Origin: Victivallales bacterium
GTDB taxonomy: Bacteria > Verrucomicrobiota > Lentisphaeria > Victivallales > GWF2-38-69
Reading direction: 5' to 3'
Length of the DNA: 46,583 bases
Assembly (NCBI GenBank): GCA_021733985.1
Contig: JAIPJT010000017.1
Span: 1 to 46,583, forward strand
The notes beneath the pieces were generated by a model. That model saw only the letters and a list, made by a program, of their open reading frames with translations. It was not told the DNA's origin and searched no databases. This document shows, piece by piece, positions 8,998 through 18,399 of the stretch. Each line of letters opens with the position of its first letter. Position 1 is the stretch's first letter. A program made the position numbers and the translations under genes.

Positions 8998-9732
8998 TTA
9001 GTCTTTTGTCTTTGGGGAAAATTTTAGTTGTGTTGGAGTCAGTGTCTGCGGAACCGCAATTTTTTCGATTTTCTTCTGTACCTGTTTTTTTTCAACAGAT
9101 TGATTTATATTCTTTACACGTTCACCGGTATTATCATTCTCAAAGGAAAAGTACATAATTAAAAATAGTATAACAGCAGCTAAGAAAGTTAAAAATATTA
9201 TCTTTATTATCAGTACTATTTTTTTTTCTTCTTTTTCATTAATCTGTTTAGATTCCTCAAGCTCCTGTAGAATAGAGTCTGATACGAGTTTATCATTTTC
9301 ATTCTGGGGCTTCAGCAGCTCCAATGCTTTGTTGTGATCAACGTTGTATAAATCACACAGCTTTTTTACATAAGCTTTTACATAAATATATGGCGGCGCA
9401 TTTTTTAGATCATCTCTTTCGATTGCTTCAATATAATGGACATTCAGTTTTGTTGTTATTGCCACCTGGCTTAAACTATAGCCCGATTTGACTCTCGCTT
9501 CCTGTAAATAGGCACCGAGGGTCAGAAAATTATCTTCAGAGGAATCCTGTCTGCCGGAGATTGTTTGATTCTGAAGGTTTTTGTAGCGGTTACTTGATTT
9601 CTTATATAAGTTTTCTGATGGATTTTGAGGAGGCACTTTTCCGCTGTCGTTATTATTAGTTTTATTCTCTTTGTTTGAAATCCTGTTAAAAAGGGGTAAA
9701 TCTTTATTTTTGTTATCTGAACGTCCAGGCAT
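8998..9732 (-). CDS. rodZ: RodZ-like helix-turn-helix membrane protein
   Basis: A 244-residue protein built like RodZ. It has a low-complexity Asn/Lys-rich N-terminal region (1-65), then a helix-turn-helix domain of the RodZ type (about 70-140: LGAYLQEARVKSGYSLSQVA, YIEAIERDD, YVKAYVKKL), a coiled linker, and one transmembrane helix (171-196). The remaining periplasmic part is only about 48 residues, so the larger beta-rich C-terminal domain of many RodZ proteins is absent. RodZ binds MreB and supports rod shape, consistent with mreC/mreD/mrdA at the other end of the window. It is the first gene of the aroQ-accBC-asp23 run; the SD is weak (GGATAAG). Confidence 0.78.
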   Translation of the reverse strand: MPGRSDNKNKDLPLFNRISNKENKTNNNDSGKVPPQNPSENLYKKSSNRYKNLQNQTISGRQDSSEDNFLTLGAYLQEARVKSGYSLSQVAITTKLNVHYIEAIERDDLKNAPPYIYVKAYVKKLCDLYNVDHNKALELLKPQNENDKLVSDSILQELEESKQINEKEEKKIVLIIKIIFLTFLAAVILFLIMYFSFENDNTGERVKNINQSVEKKQVQKKIEKIAVPQTLTPTQLKFSPKTKD

Positions 9733-9895
9733 TTTTTCTTATCCAATACTAAGATTTTTTTAATTATGAAGATACTATAAAAAATATCAAATGAATAACT
9801 TATTACAAATCAAGAGTGACTGTTTATAAATAAATATAGGATATGTTTACAGATAATTCAAAAATATTCTTTAAATTTGAGCCTATATTAATTTT

Positions 9896-11395
9896 TCATT
9901 CAAAAGAATAGTTTGGAGCTTCTTTTGTGATTTGAATATCATGGGGGTGCGATTCTTTAAGCCCGGCAGAGCTGACTTTTATAAACCTGCCTTTTTCTCT
10001 AAGTTCATCAACAGTTTTTGTGCCGCAATATCCAAGTGTATACTTTAATCCGCCTACAAACTGGTTAATAACCTGAAACAGACTGCCTCTAAAAGGAACC
10101 ATGCCTTCAATGCCCTGAGGTACAAGGTTGTCGATATTTTCTATGTCTTTTACTCCGTAACGTTCTCTGCTGCTTTCACTTTTCTTCATGGCACCGAGAC
10201 TGCCCATTCCTCTGTAAATTACGAAAGTTCTTCCTTTATGGTATATTTTTTCGCCCGGGCTTTCCTGAGTTCCGGCCAGGACAGACCCCATCATTACAGA
10301 TGATGCTCCGGCTACTATTGCTTTACCTGTATCACCTGATTGTTTGATTCCCCCGTCAGCTATTACCGGGATACCATAATCGACACCTTTAACAGTTTTA
10401 TATATGGCTGTAATTTGGGGGATTCCTACTCCTGCGACTACTCTTGTTGTACATATAGATCCGGGGCCTATTCCTACCTTAACGGCATCTGCTCCGGCCT
10501 CCATAAGAGCTTTGGCTCCTTCTTCGGTGCCTACGTTTCCTGCAACCACATCAATAATATTGGGAAAAGATTTCTTACATTCTTTAACAGTGTCAATGAC
10601 TCCCTTTGAATGTCCGTGTGCAGTATCTATCACAATGGCATCACATCCGGCATTTATCAGTTCTTCAACTCTTTCAAAGTCGTATGGCCCAACAGCTGCC
10701 GATACTCTTAATCTATGTTCATTATCTCTATTGTACATTGGATTTACGTTTTCAATTACAGATCTGACATCCTGCAGGCTGTAAAGACCTGCAAGCCTGC
10801 CTTCGCTGTCTACAAGAGGAAGTTTTCCTACTTTTTCCTGCATCATTTTTTCAAATGCTTTATTAAGAGGGGTATCATTTGGCGCTGTTACTAAATTTTT
10901 AATCATTACATCTTTTAGTTTCTTAGACTTGTCCGTTACAAATTTAATATCACGCCTGGTGATTATCCCGAGAAGCTTCTTATCTTCATCCACTATTGGA
11001 AAACCGGAAAAGGAATATTTTTTATCATTTCTGATTTTCTGCATTTTACTGACTGATATGTCCGGCGGGAACGTTACAGGATTTCTAATCAGTCCATTCA
11101 GATAATTTTTTACTTTAACTACTTCTTCGGCCTGCTTATCAGGAGAAAGGCTTTTGTGAATAACACCAATACCTCCTAACTGGGCCATGGCGATTGCCAT
11201 ATTGCCTTCTGTAACAGTATCCATAGCGGCACTTACAAAAGGGGTATTAAGTTCTATATTCCTGGAAAATTTAGATTTTACTTCTGTTTCGTTAGGCAGG
11301 AAATCTGCATATGAAATCACAAGGGATACGTCATCAAAGGTCAAACCTTCGTTAGTATATGGCTGCATAAAAGAGTTCAGTTCTTTATTTATCAT
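9896..11395 (-). CDS. guaB: Inosine-5'-monophosphate dehydrogenase
   Basis: Catalyses NAD-dependent oxidation of IMP to XMP, the committed step of guanine nucleotide synthesis. The 499 residues include the barrel N-terminus (LTFDDVSLV), a pair of CBS domains (about 105-220), IDTAHGHS, and the catalytic-loop [11 protein letters not shown] with Cys315. Next come [20 protein letters not shown], and the mobile-flap region (RYG, then VPQGIEG). Length is standard. It lies 21 bp downstream of ffh on the same strand and may be co-transcribed with it. A gap of about 160 bp separates its stop from the start of the rodZ-like gene. Confidence 0.97.
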   Translation of the reverse strand: MINKELNSFMQPYTNEGLTFDDVSLVISYADFLPNETEVKSKFSRNIELNTPFVSAAMDTVTEGNMAIAMAQLGGIGVIHKSLSPDKQAEEVVKVKNYLNGLIRNPVTFPPDISVSKMQKIRNDKKYSFSGFPIVDEDKKLLGIITRRDIKFVTDKSKKLKDVMIKNLVTAPNDTPLNKAFEKMMQEKVGKLPLVDSEGRLAGLYSLQDVRSVIENVNPMYNRDNEHRLRVSAAVGPYDFERVEELINAGCDAIVIDTAHGHSKGVIDTVKECKKSFPNIIDVVAGNVGTEEGAKALMEAGADAVKVGIGPGSICTTRVVAGVGIPQITAIYKTVKGVDYGIPVIADGGIKQSGDTGKAIVAGASSVMMGSVLAGTQESPGEKIYHKGRTFVIYRGMGSLGAMKKSESSRERYGVKDIENIDNLVPQGIEGMVPFRGSLFQVINQFVGGLKYTLGYCGTKTVDELREKGRFIKVSSAGLKESHPHDIQITKEAPNYSFE

Positions 11396-11416
11396 AACTA
11401 TATTCTCCGTTCACAA

Positions 11417-12853
11417 CTAATTTTTCTTTTTCTTTTTATTTTTTCCATGAGCTTTCGGTTTTTTTCTTCTTTGCTTTTTTTTCATATTTTTAGGGCCCCT
11501 GGTCAGGCCTCCAGCAGCTCCGCCCATACTGCCGGGCATAGAAGGCATTCCCATTTCAGACATCATGTCATTCATCATAGAAGTTTTTTTCATCATCTTT
11601 TTCATAGTAAAAAATCGTTTGAGCAAAGAGTTTACCTGTTGAATATTAACACCGGCTCCTGCAGCAATTCTTTTCCTTCTTGAAAAGTCAATAATAGCGG
11701 GATTCGCCCTTTCTTTTTTGTTCATTGAACATATGACTGCTTCCATTTGAGAGAACTGTTTATCATCAATGTTGAATTTTGAAAGTTCCTTACCGCCGGG
11801 AAGCATTTTCATAATCTTGCTTAAGCCGCCCATTTTTTTCATTTGATTCATTTGGCTTAAGAAATCGTTAAAGTCGAACTGATTTGATTTTAACCTTTTT
11901 TCGAGCTTTTCAGCCTCTTCCGCTTCAATCTGTTCTGAAGCCTGCTCGACCAGGGATACAACGTCGCCCATTCCAAGTATTCTCGATGCTATTCTGTCGG
12001 GATGGAAATTTTCTATATCGTCAATTTTTTCGCCGACACTAACCATTTTGATAGGGCAGTTTGTGGTTTTTCTTATCGAAAGCGCAGCGCCACCTCTGGC
12101 ATCACCGTCAAGTTTGGTAAGAATTACTCCTGTGAGGCTGAGAGCTTTATGAAAACTGTCGGCGACTGAAACTGCTTCCTGTCCTAAAGCTGAATCCGCA
12201 ACCAGCAAGGTCTCGGCAGGCAGTACCATCTGGGAAATCAAAACAAGTTCCTGCACCATTTCAGTATCTACTTGATGTCTTCCGGCGGTATCAAGTATGA
12301 CTGCATCAAAATTCTCCTGTTTAGCTTTTTCTTTAGCTGACTTTGCGAGAAGGTCAACTCTCGGTTGAAATTTTTCAGAATAAACAGGTACACCAATCTG
12401 CTTTCCGAGACTTTCCAGCTGGTTTACAGCTGCGGGGCGATATATATCTGCAGCAACAAGAAGAACTTTTTTGCCCTGTTTCTTTAACTTTGCAGCAAGT
12501 TTTCCGGCAAAAGTAGTTTTCCCGTTACCGTGAAGGCCTATCAGCATAATTGTAGAAGGTTTTTTTGACAGGTCAAGTTCTTCACTTGTTGTGCCCATTA
12601 GTTCTACAAGTTTATCATTCACTATTTTTATAACCTGTTGGCCCGGGGTTACGCTTCTTAATACCTCCTGTCCTAGTGCATCTTTTTTTACAGAATCCAC
12701 AAATTCTTTTGCAAGCGGGTAACTTACATCGGCATCCAGCAGCGCAAGCCGGATTTCTCTCATGGCTTCAGAAATATTGTTTTCTGTCAAATAAGCCTGG
12801 CCTTTTAGTTTTTTAAATGTATCCTGAAGTTTATTTGAAAGGCTGTCAAACAT
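11417..12853 (-). CDS. ffh: Signal recognition particle protein Ffh
   Basis: The GTPase of the bacterial signal recognition particle; it binds signal sequences and 4.5S/6S RNA and docks with FtsY. The 478 residues contain the N domain (1-90), the G domain with GLHGNGKTT (106-114), DTAGRHQVD, TKLDGDARGG and GVGEK-like elements, and the Met-rich M domain (about 320-435; repeated MM pairs). GLHGNGKTT differs slightly from the usual GLQGxGKTT. The C-terminus ends in a strongly basic Lys-rich tail of about 25 residues, which may aid RNA contact (inference). It is followed 21 bp later by guaB and lies 120 bp after mraY. Confidence 0.97.
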   Translation of the reverse strand: MFDSLSNKLQDTFKKLKGQAYLTENNISEAMREIRLALLDADVSYPLAKEFVDSVKKDALGQEVLRSVTPGQQVIKIVNDKLVELMGTTSEELDLSKKPSTIMLIGLHGNGKTTFAGKLAAKLKKQGKKVLLVAADIYRPAAVNQLESLGKQIGVPVYSEKFQPRVDLLAKSAKEKAKQENFDAVILDTAGRHQVDTEMVQELVLISQMVLPAETLLVADSALGQEAVSVADSFHKALSLTGVILTKLDGDARGGAALSIRKTTNCPIKMVSVGEKIDDIENFHPDRIASRILGMGDVVSLVEQASEQIEAEEAEKLEKRLKSNQFDFNDFLSQMNQMKKMGGLSKIMKMLPGGKELSKFNIDDKQFSQMEAVICSMNKKERANPAIIDFSRRKRIAAGAGVNIQQVNSLLKRFFTMKKMMKKTSMMNDMMSEMGMPSMPGSMGGAAGGLTRGPKNMKKKQRRKKPKAHGKNKKKKKN

Positions 12854-12973
12854 CTTAATTTTCCTTACTTCTTTTCATGTAATGTCTAATTATTTTGTTA
12901 GAATATACACAGATTTTTGAAATTCTCCAGTAGCACTGAAATATATTACTAAAGTTAAGTTATCAGAGATTAT

Positions 12974-14074
12974 TTAACGGAGTTTTAATGTTGCAAGTCC
13001 AAGCAAAGCGAAAATTCCTGCCAGAATCCAGAATCTTACTACAATCTGGGTTTCTGTCCAACCTTTTCGTTCAAAATGGTGATGTATTGGAGCGCAAAGG
13101 AAAATTCTTTTCTTTCTGAGTTTAAAACTGCCAACCTGAAGTATTACAGACAAGGCTTCCATAACAAACACCCCGCCCACTAAAAGCAGTACTATTTCCT
13201 TTCTGACTAATACTGCTATAAGTCCTATAGAACCGCCAAGTGCCAGGCTCCCGGTATCTCCCATAAACATAGAAGCCGGGTAGCAGTTATACCAGAGAAA
13301 CCCTATTCCGGCACCGATTATGGAAGCTGCAAAAATACCGACTTCACCTGCTCCGGATATATAATGAATATCCAGATGACCGGCAAAAATATAATTTCCA
13401 GATAAATATGCAAAGATTGCATAAGTAAAAGCACAGAAAATTACCGGGCCGATAGCAAGACCGTCTTTTCCATCTGTTAAATTTACAGCGTTCGATGCTC
13501 CGATTACAACTAGAACCCCAAGCGGAAAAGTTATTAGAGCTCCATAAAATCCTGTAAGTACCGGTTCTTTATAGAATGGAACCATAAACTGATATATGTA
13601 GGGAGTATTTTGAGGTATAGTAAATAAAAGAAGAACAGACAAGACCGCAATTAACAGCTGAATTAAAAATTTCAGCTTTGCCGGTGTACCGTCTCTTTTT
13701 TTTAAAACCACTTTTGAATAGTCATCAATAAATCCTAATATACACAAACTGATGGTAGTGAATAAAAAAATGTAAGTATATGAAATTAGTTTTGCCCATA
13801 AAATCGTAGCGATAGTAATTGAAACGACTATTAATATACCTCCCATACTGGGTGTTTTGTCCTTGTTCTTATCAATGTATTCTTCAGGAATTAGGCCTTT
13901 ATGCCTTGACGGAGCATAAGTGTTGAGTTTTTTTAGTATTTGAATTGCAAAAGGCCCGAGTAGCAAGGTTATAAAAAATGCCGTCAGGAAAGCCCCGCCG
14001 GCACGTAGTGTTACATATTGAAAAAGCCTGAACGGTCCCCAAAAATTTTCTAGGTTGTGGAGTAAATATAACAT
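12974..14074 (-). CDS. mraY: Phospho-N-acetylmuramoyl-pentapeptide transferase MraY
   Basis: A polytopic inner-membrane enzyme that transfers phospho-MurNAc-pentapeptide to undecaprenyl phosphate to make lipid I. The 366 residues have about ten hydrophobic segments and the family motifs: GGILI near the N-terminus, DDYSKVVLKKRDG with the catalytic Asp pair, NAVNLTDGKDGLA, FMGDTGSLALGG, and the HHHFERKGW loop. NLTDGKDG carries Lys where Leu or Met is common. It is separated from murE/murD and lies upstream of ffh, so the division/cell-wall cluster is broken up in this genome. Confidence 0.97.
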   Translation of the reverse strand: MLYLLHNLENFWGPFRLFQYVTLRAGGAFLTAFFITLLLGPFAIQILKKLNTYAPSRHKGLIPEEYIDKNKDKTPSMGGILIVVSITIATILWAKLISYTYIFLFTTISLCILGFIDDYSKVVLKKRDGTPAKLKFLIQLLIAVLSVLLLFTIPQNTPYIYQFMVPFYKEPVLTGFYGALITFPLGVLVVIGASNAVNLTDGKDGLAIGPVIFCAFTYAIFAYLSGNYIFAGHLDIHYISGAGEVGIFAASIIGAGIGFLWYNCYPASMFMGDTGSLALGGSIGLIAVLVRKEIVLLLVGGVFVMEALSVILQVGSFKLRKKRIFLCAPIHHHFERKGWTETQIVVRFWILAGIFALLGLATLKLR

Positions 14075-14440
14075 AAAATGATAAGTAAATTTAAAATTAA
14101 TTTTAACTGGAATTTATTAAAATCATGGTTTTAACAAAAATCGAAAATTTAGCATTACTTGTAATTACTTAAATCTAAGAAGGTTACAAAAAACAAGAAT
14201 TAATAAATGAATAATTAAAAAAATAAGATAAAAAATAACATTTGCAAGGTGCTTTTTGGGCTTCCTGTTACAAATTTGGAGAAAAAAAACAATATTACCC
14301 ATTTGTTTTCCCTTTATGATGAAATTTAATTTCGCATTTAAGGTTTTTTAAATAGAAGGTGTTGTTAATTCATAAAACAAAAGTTAATTATTTAATATAA
14401 TATCAATTTTGAATAAACAAGAAGTGGAGAAAAGCTAAAA
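14075..14440. other. AT-rich intergenic region between mraY and the ketosynthase-like gene
   Basis: About 365 bp between divergently transcribed genes, very rich in A and T. It presumably holds promoters for both directions. I see no open frame, hairpin terminator or repeat that I can defend. GTGGAG at 14423-14428 is a possible weak ribosome site for the plus-strand gene. Confidence 0.5.
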
Positions 14441-15505
14441 ATGAATGATGTTTACATTGCCGAAGTAAGTACTGTTTTGCCTTGTAGTTATGATACTGAT
14501 TATATTGCTGATAGGCTGTACCCCTCCCAAAAATTTGACAAAAAGATAAATGAGCTTGCTCGGAAGTTGGCAACTAGATATGGCATTAAAAGGCGCACCA
14601 GTGTTATCGATTATGAATCATTTCCAGATATAGTTTTATCTGACCCGGAAGATCATCCCAGGGTATGGGGCAGAAAAATTGTTGATAAGCTGACACAAAA
14701 AATAGATAGAAATGAAATTGGTTTTTTCGGTTTAACATACAATGTTTCTCCTCATATTGATTATTTACCTAATTTAGCTTCTCAGATTGTTATGGACGCC
14801 CGACTTCAAAATGTGGATGAAAATGATGAAGTACCCTTTTACGGATGTGCATCGTCAATTTATTCGTTAGAGAAAGCCCTTAATTACTGCAGGGAACATG
14901 AACGTCCGGCAATTGTATTTACATTTGACCAGTGTACGACTATAAATTTGCAGCCGGAACGTAATGATCCTGACTTTAAAAAGTTATTAATATCTAATCT
15001 GCTTTTTGCTGATGCGGGAGTTGGGATGCTTTTAATTCCGGAAAAAATGAAACATTTGTATGAAAAGCCTTTGTTAAAAATTACTGATATTAGAAAACAA
15101 TATGTTGCCGGTGATCTTATCAAGATGAAAGATGGGAAATTCATCATGGAATCAACTTTGAAAGATGTTGTCCCTGAACTGGTTTCAAATAAACTTATGA
15201 AACCTTTTCTGATTGATAATAATTTGAGTACCGATGACATTAAACAATGGTCAATTCATCAGGGTGGGCCAAAAGTACTTAAGCAATTCTGCTCTAAAGA
15301 ATGTCTTAATTTATCTAAAAGTCAAATAAAGCCTTCGTTGGAAATGTTTTATAAGTATGGAAATACAAGCTCCGCGAGCTGTCTGCTTGTTTTAGAAAAT
15401 TTTTTCAACAGCAGTCAGACTGATAAAACATCCGGAACCAGGGGTATCGTAGTCGGCTTCGGTGCAGGTTATTATTTTGGTACATTACTTTATGACTGGG
15501 CGTAA
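14441..15505 (+). CDS. Chalcone synthase-like / KAS III-like ketosynthase
   Basis: A 354-residue thiolase-fold enzyme. The catalytic triad can be placed: Cys136 in FYGCASSI, His273 in SIHQGGPKVL (where plant-type enzymes have HPGG), and Asn308 in YGNTSSAS. The end FGAGYYFGTLLYDW resembles the GFGPG closing loop of type III polyketide synthases. Such enzymes condense acyl starters with malonyl units without a carrier protein. FabH-type enzymes use an acyl carrier protein. The short length and HxGG favour the type III-like or BcsA branch, but the substrate is unknown. No methyltransferase, desaturase or acyl carrier protein gene is adjacent, so the product cannot be guessed. It converges on the ROK kinase. 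Confidence 0.72.
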   Translation: MNDVYIAEVSTVLPCSYDTDYIADRLYPSQKFDKKINELARKLATRYGIKRRTSVIDYESFPDIVLSDPEDHPRVWGRKIVDKLTQKIDRNEIGFFGLTYNVSPHIDYLPNLASQIVMDARLQNVDENDEVPFYGCASSIYSLEKALNYCREHERPAIVFTFDQCTTINLQPERNDPDFKKLLISNLLFADAGVGMLLIPEKMKHLYEKPLLKITDIRKQYVAGDLIKMKDGKFIMESTLKDVVPELVSNKLMKPFLIDNNLSTDDIKQWSIHQGGPKVLKQFCSKECLNLSKSQIKPSLEMFYKYGNTSSASCLLVLENFFNSSQTDKTSGTRGIVVGFGAGYYFGTLLYDWA

Positions 15506-15545
15506 GAAAAATATTCTGTTATTTATTTTCCGGTAGAAAAATTAG

Positions 15546-15575
15546 AAAGGTGGGTGCGTAAGCACAACCCTTTTT
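15546..15575. terminator. Probable terminator between convergent genes
   Basis: GGTGC (15553-15557) and GCACAACC (15562-15569) form an imperfect stem, extended by outer AAAGG and TTTT, with a GTAA loop. A run of T follows at 15571-15575, and A-rich sequence lies on the other side. It sits between the convergent ketosynthase and ROK kinase genes, so it may act in both directions. Confidence 0.5.
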
Positions 15576-15594
15576 AAAAATAATAAACAGCCTA

Positions 15595-16488
15595 CTAAAT
15601 TGAATAATCCTGATTTTTGCAAATATATGCACCGCCTAATATCCCTGCATCATTCTCAAGACCTGCCTTTACAATTTTTATATGCTTATATGCAGGCAGA
15701 ACTGTATTTTGATAAATGCTGTTAACTTTATCAAAAAAATATTTTCCCTGAGCAGATATTCCTCCTCCAATAATGATTACTTCCGGGTCAAAAAAATAAG
15801 CAATCGTCCTTATGCCGGTAATTAAATAATTCAAAAATTCCATATAGACATATAGTGCTTCACTTTTTCTTTTTTTAACAAGTTTCATTAGTTCTTCACC
15901 GGTTATGGACTCACCCGTCAACAGTTCGTATCTTTTAATTAGCGATTTTGTTGAGCCGGTATTGTCAAAAACAAATTCATCGCTGCCGGGAACAGGTCCT
16001 CCAATTATAAGTCTCCCGAATTCCGAAGCAACTTCATGGGCACCCTTGTATAATTCTCTATTTATAATAACAGCACCGCCTACTCCGGTACCCAGTGTAA
16101 TACAGACTGAATACCTGAAATTTTTGCCGGCGCCTTTCCACATTTCACCGAGTGCTGCACAGTTTGCATCATTTTCCACTAATGTTTTAATTCCTGTTCC
16201 ATTTTCTACGGCTTCTACTATCTTACAGTTACTGAAATCAGGTAGGTTGGCAGTATAACCGACAAGGCCTTTAGTGCTGCTAACCTGTCCGGCTGTACTT
16301 ATTCCGATGTTTTTTAGATTATATTCGGAATTAAGACTGTTGGCTTTTTTAATTAACTCTGCAGGAATGGTTGTTTTACAATTCTCTTTAGGGGTATGAA
16401 ATTTATCCTTTAAAAGTATTTCGCCTTCATCATTAATTATTCCGTACTTTATAAAAGTGCCTCCAATATCATAGCTTAAATAATTCAT
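15595..16488 (-). CDS. ROK-family sugar kinase (glucokinase-like)
   Basis: A 297-residue actin-fold kinase. It begins YDIGGTFIKYGI (phosphate-binding loop), continues with ISTAGQV, and has ENDANCAALGE with the catalytic Asp. LGTGVGGAVI and EVASEFGRLIIGG come next, and IIGGGIS follows in the C-terminal lobe. ROK members phosphorylate glucose, N-acetylmannosamine, fructose or other sugars. The usual zinc motif (CxCGxxGCxE) is missing: the region after GRLIIGG has no Cys. This is known in some ROK subfamilies but makes the specificity uncertain. It has no sugar-transport or catabolic partner in the window. Confidence 0.85.
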   Translation of the reverse strand: MNYLSYDIGGTFIKYGIINDEGEILLKDKFHTPKENCKTTIPAELIKKANSLNSEYNLKNIGISTAGQVSSTKGLVGYTANLPDFSNCKIVEAVENGTGIKTLVENDANCAALGEMWKGAGKNFRYSVCITLGTGVGGAVIINRELYKGAHEVASEFGRLIIGGPVPGSDEFVFDNTGSTKSLIKRYELLTGESITGEELMKLVKKRKSEALYVYMEFLNYLITGIRTIAYFFDPEVIIIGGGISAQGKYFFDKVNSIYQNTVLPAYKHIKIVKAGLENDAGILGGAYICKNQDYSI

Positions 16489-17094
16489 TTTTACCCTTCC
16501 TTTTTAACATATAATAACATTTTCCGCGAAAAAGTGTTTTCGGGAGCATCCATGTTAAATGCTGGATGTTGAATTTATCGAATAAGCTTTTAAATTTTCA
16601 GAATACAGTAGATAGAATATATTAAAATCATCCATGATACAAGTAGACTTTTAACCTGATCTATTCATAAAAAAGTGAAAAATGATATTAGTTATTTATT
16701 ATAAGGTTATTATATCTTTTTATACGGAAAACTTTGTTTTTATTAGTTTTTTTCACTTTTTTACCAAAGGTGTGCCGGTTTTACCGTATCTACTTCGTTA
16801 ACTGCAACTCAAGTGCTGTCATATGACTGGTATACAGTACCAAGTACAGTTTCGTTTTTATGCCTTGTAGCTACAGCAAATCCGACACATGAATAATTCA
16901 GGGTAAAGGTAGCGTATTTCGTACTTAATATTTTTCAGAAAAGGTGATTTTTTTAAATAGGACGAATTAAACTGTATAAAAGCTACTGTAATGAAATTCT
17001 TAAATTAGAAAAAAGCTGATTGTAACTGCATTAAAAGAGTTTATTATTGTTAACTAATAAATTTATTTGTAAATATAATGAAAGGAATATGACC
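16489..17094. other. Long leader and intergenic region before leuC, with a less AT-rich island
   Basis: About 600 bp between divergent genes. Most is AT-rich, but about 16765-16925 has clearly higher G+C. That island includes a plus-strand frame open from 16747 to a TAA near 16892 with no start. It also has a minus-strand frame of about 35 open codons that continues past a single stop. Small inverted repeats occur (GGTATACAGTACC near 16829; TGTAGCTACA at 16866-16875). It could be a gene relic or a structured leader of leuCD; I cannot choose. No T-box signature or leucine-rich leader peptide was recognised. Confidence 0.35.
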
Positions 17095-18381
17095 ATGGGT
17101 AAAACAATTACTGAAAAAATATTTGACGCGCATTTGATAGACAAGCCGGATCAAGCTGTAAATGTGTTAAAGCTCGACAGAGTGTTTTGCCATGAAATAA
17201 CAACTCCAATAGGCATAAATGATTTGATATCAAGGGGTAAGGACAGGGTTTTTGATCCTGATAAGATAAAGGTCGTTATCGATCATGTAACACCGGCAAA
17301 AGATTCAAAGACGGCGATGCAGGGAAAAGTACTAAGAGAGTGGGCAAAGCGTAATAACATAAAGGATTTTTTTGACATAGGAAGAAACGGAGTATGCCAT
17401 GCTATTTTTCCTGAAAAAGGATTTGTCAGGCCGGGGTTCACAATAATAATGGGGGATTCGCATACATGTACTCATGGAGCCTTCGGGGCATTTGCTGCAG
17501 GAATAGGGACAACGGACCTGGAGGTTGGAATTCTTAAAGGTGTATGTGCTTTTAAAACACCGCAAACGATTAAGTTGGAAATTGATGGGCAGTTAAAGCC
17601 TGGAGTTTATTCAAAAGATATCATACTCCATATTATATCCCTGTTAACTGTCAGCGGGGCAACAAACAGAATAATTGAATTTACCGGACCTGTGGTGGAC
17701 TCTATGTCAATGGAAGCAAGGATGACACTTTGTAATATGGCAATTGAAGCGGGTGGTACCTGCGGGATCTGCTATCCCGATATGACTACTGTAGATTATT
17801 TATGGGATTATATTAAAGATGAATTTAAAACAAAAGATAATGCACTAAATAACTATTCAAAATGGATCTCAGATGAAGATGCCGAATATGATAAAACAGT
17901 AAATATAGATGTAACGGACCTTGAACCTGCAGCAACTTATGGTTACAAGCCTGATGAGGTAAAGTCTGTAAGAGAAATGCAAGGAACAAAAGTAGACCAG
18001 GTATATATAGGGTCCTGTACAAACGGGCGGATTGAAGATCTTAGAATTGCAGCTCGAGTATTAAAAGGGAAAAAGATCAGTAATTTTGTTAGAGGGATTG
18101 TTTCCCCTGCTACACCGAAAATTTATGAGCAGGCACTTGATGAAGGAATTATTAAAGTATTTACTGAAGCGGGTTTTTGTGTAACTAACCCAACTTGCGG
18201 AGCATGTCTCGGAATGAGTAACGGGGTACTTGCCGAAGGCGAAGTATGTGCTTCTACAACAAACCGAAATTTTAACGGCAGAATGGGTAAAGGAGGTATG
18301 GTTCACCTTATGAGCCCGGCAACTGCTGCCGCTACAGCCGTATCAGGATATATAGTTAATTCAGAACTGTATAAAGGATAA
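17095..18381 (+). CDS. leuC: 3-isopropylmalate dehydratase large subunit (LeuC family)
   Basis: Large subunit of the aconitase-fold isomerase that converts 2-isopropylmalate to 3-isopropylmalate in leucine synthesis. From ATG 17095 it is 428 residues, the short archaeal/LeuC2-like size. Visible: IMGDSHTCTHGAFGAFA, GIGTTDLEV, IGSCTNGR (first iron-sulfur Cys), and NPTCGACLGM with two more cluster Cys. AAAGGA at 17081-17086 is 8 nt ahead of this ATG and too close to the ATG at 17089. The same family includes homoaconitase and related hydratases. No leuA or leuB lies in the window, so the leucine role is likely rather than proven. Confidence 0.9.
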   Translation: MGKTITEKIFDAHLIDKPDQAVNVLKLDRVFCHEITTPIGINDLISRGKDRVFDPDKIKVVIDHVTPAKDSKTAMQGKVLREWAKRNNIKDFFDIGRNGVCHAIFPEKGFVRPGFTIIMGDSHTCTHGAFGAFAAGIGTTDLEVGILKGVCAFKTPQTIKLEIDGQLKPGVYSKDIILHIISLLTVSGATNRIIEFTGPVVDSMSMEARMTLCNMAIEAGGTCGICYPDMTTVDYLWDYIKDEFKTKDNALNNYSKWISDEDAEYDKTVNIDVTDLEPAATYGYKPDEVKSVREMQGTKVDQVYIGSCTNGRIEDLRIAARVLKGKKISNFVRGIVSPATPKIYEQALDEGIIKVFTEAGFCVTNPTCGACLGMSNGVLAEGEVCASTTNRNFNGRMGKGGMVHLMSPATAAATAVSGYIVNSELYKG

Positions 18382-18399
18382 TTGAAAGGAATATTAATT

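Noticed and set aside
10404-10784. 126-codon plus-strand frame inside guaB
   Set aside because: It is antisense to well-conserved catalytic sequence of guaB and has no motif of its own.
17047-17094. Upstream TTG and ATG starts for LeuC
   Set aside because: The AAAGGA site at 17081-17086 suits only the ATG at 17095, and the family begins near MGKTITEKI.
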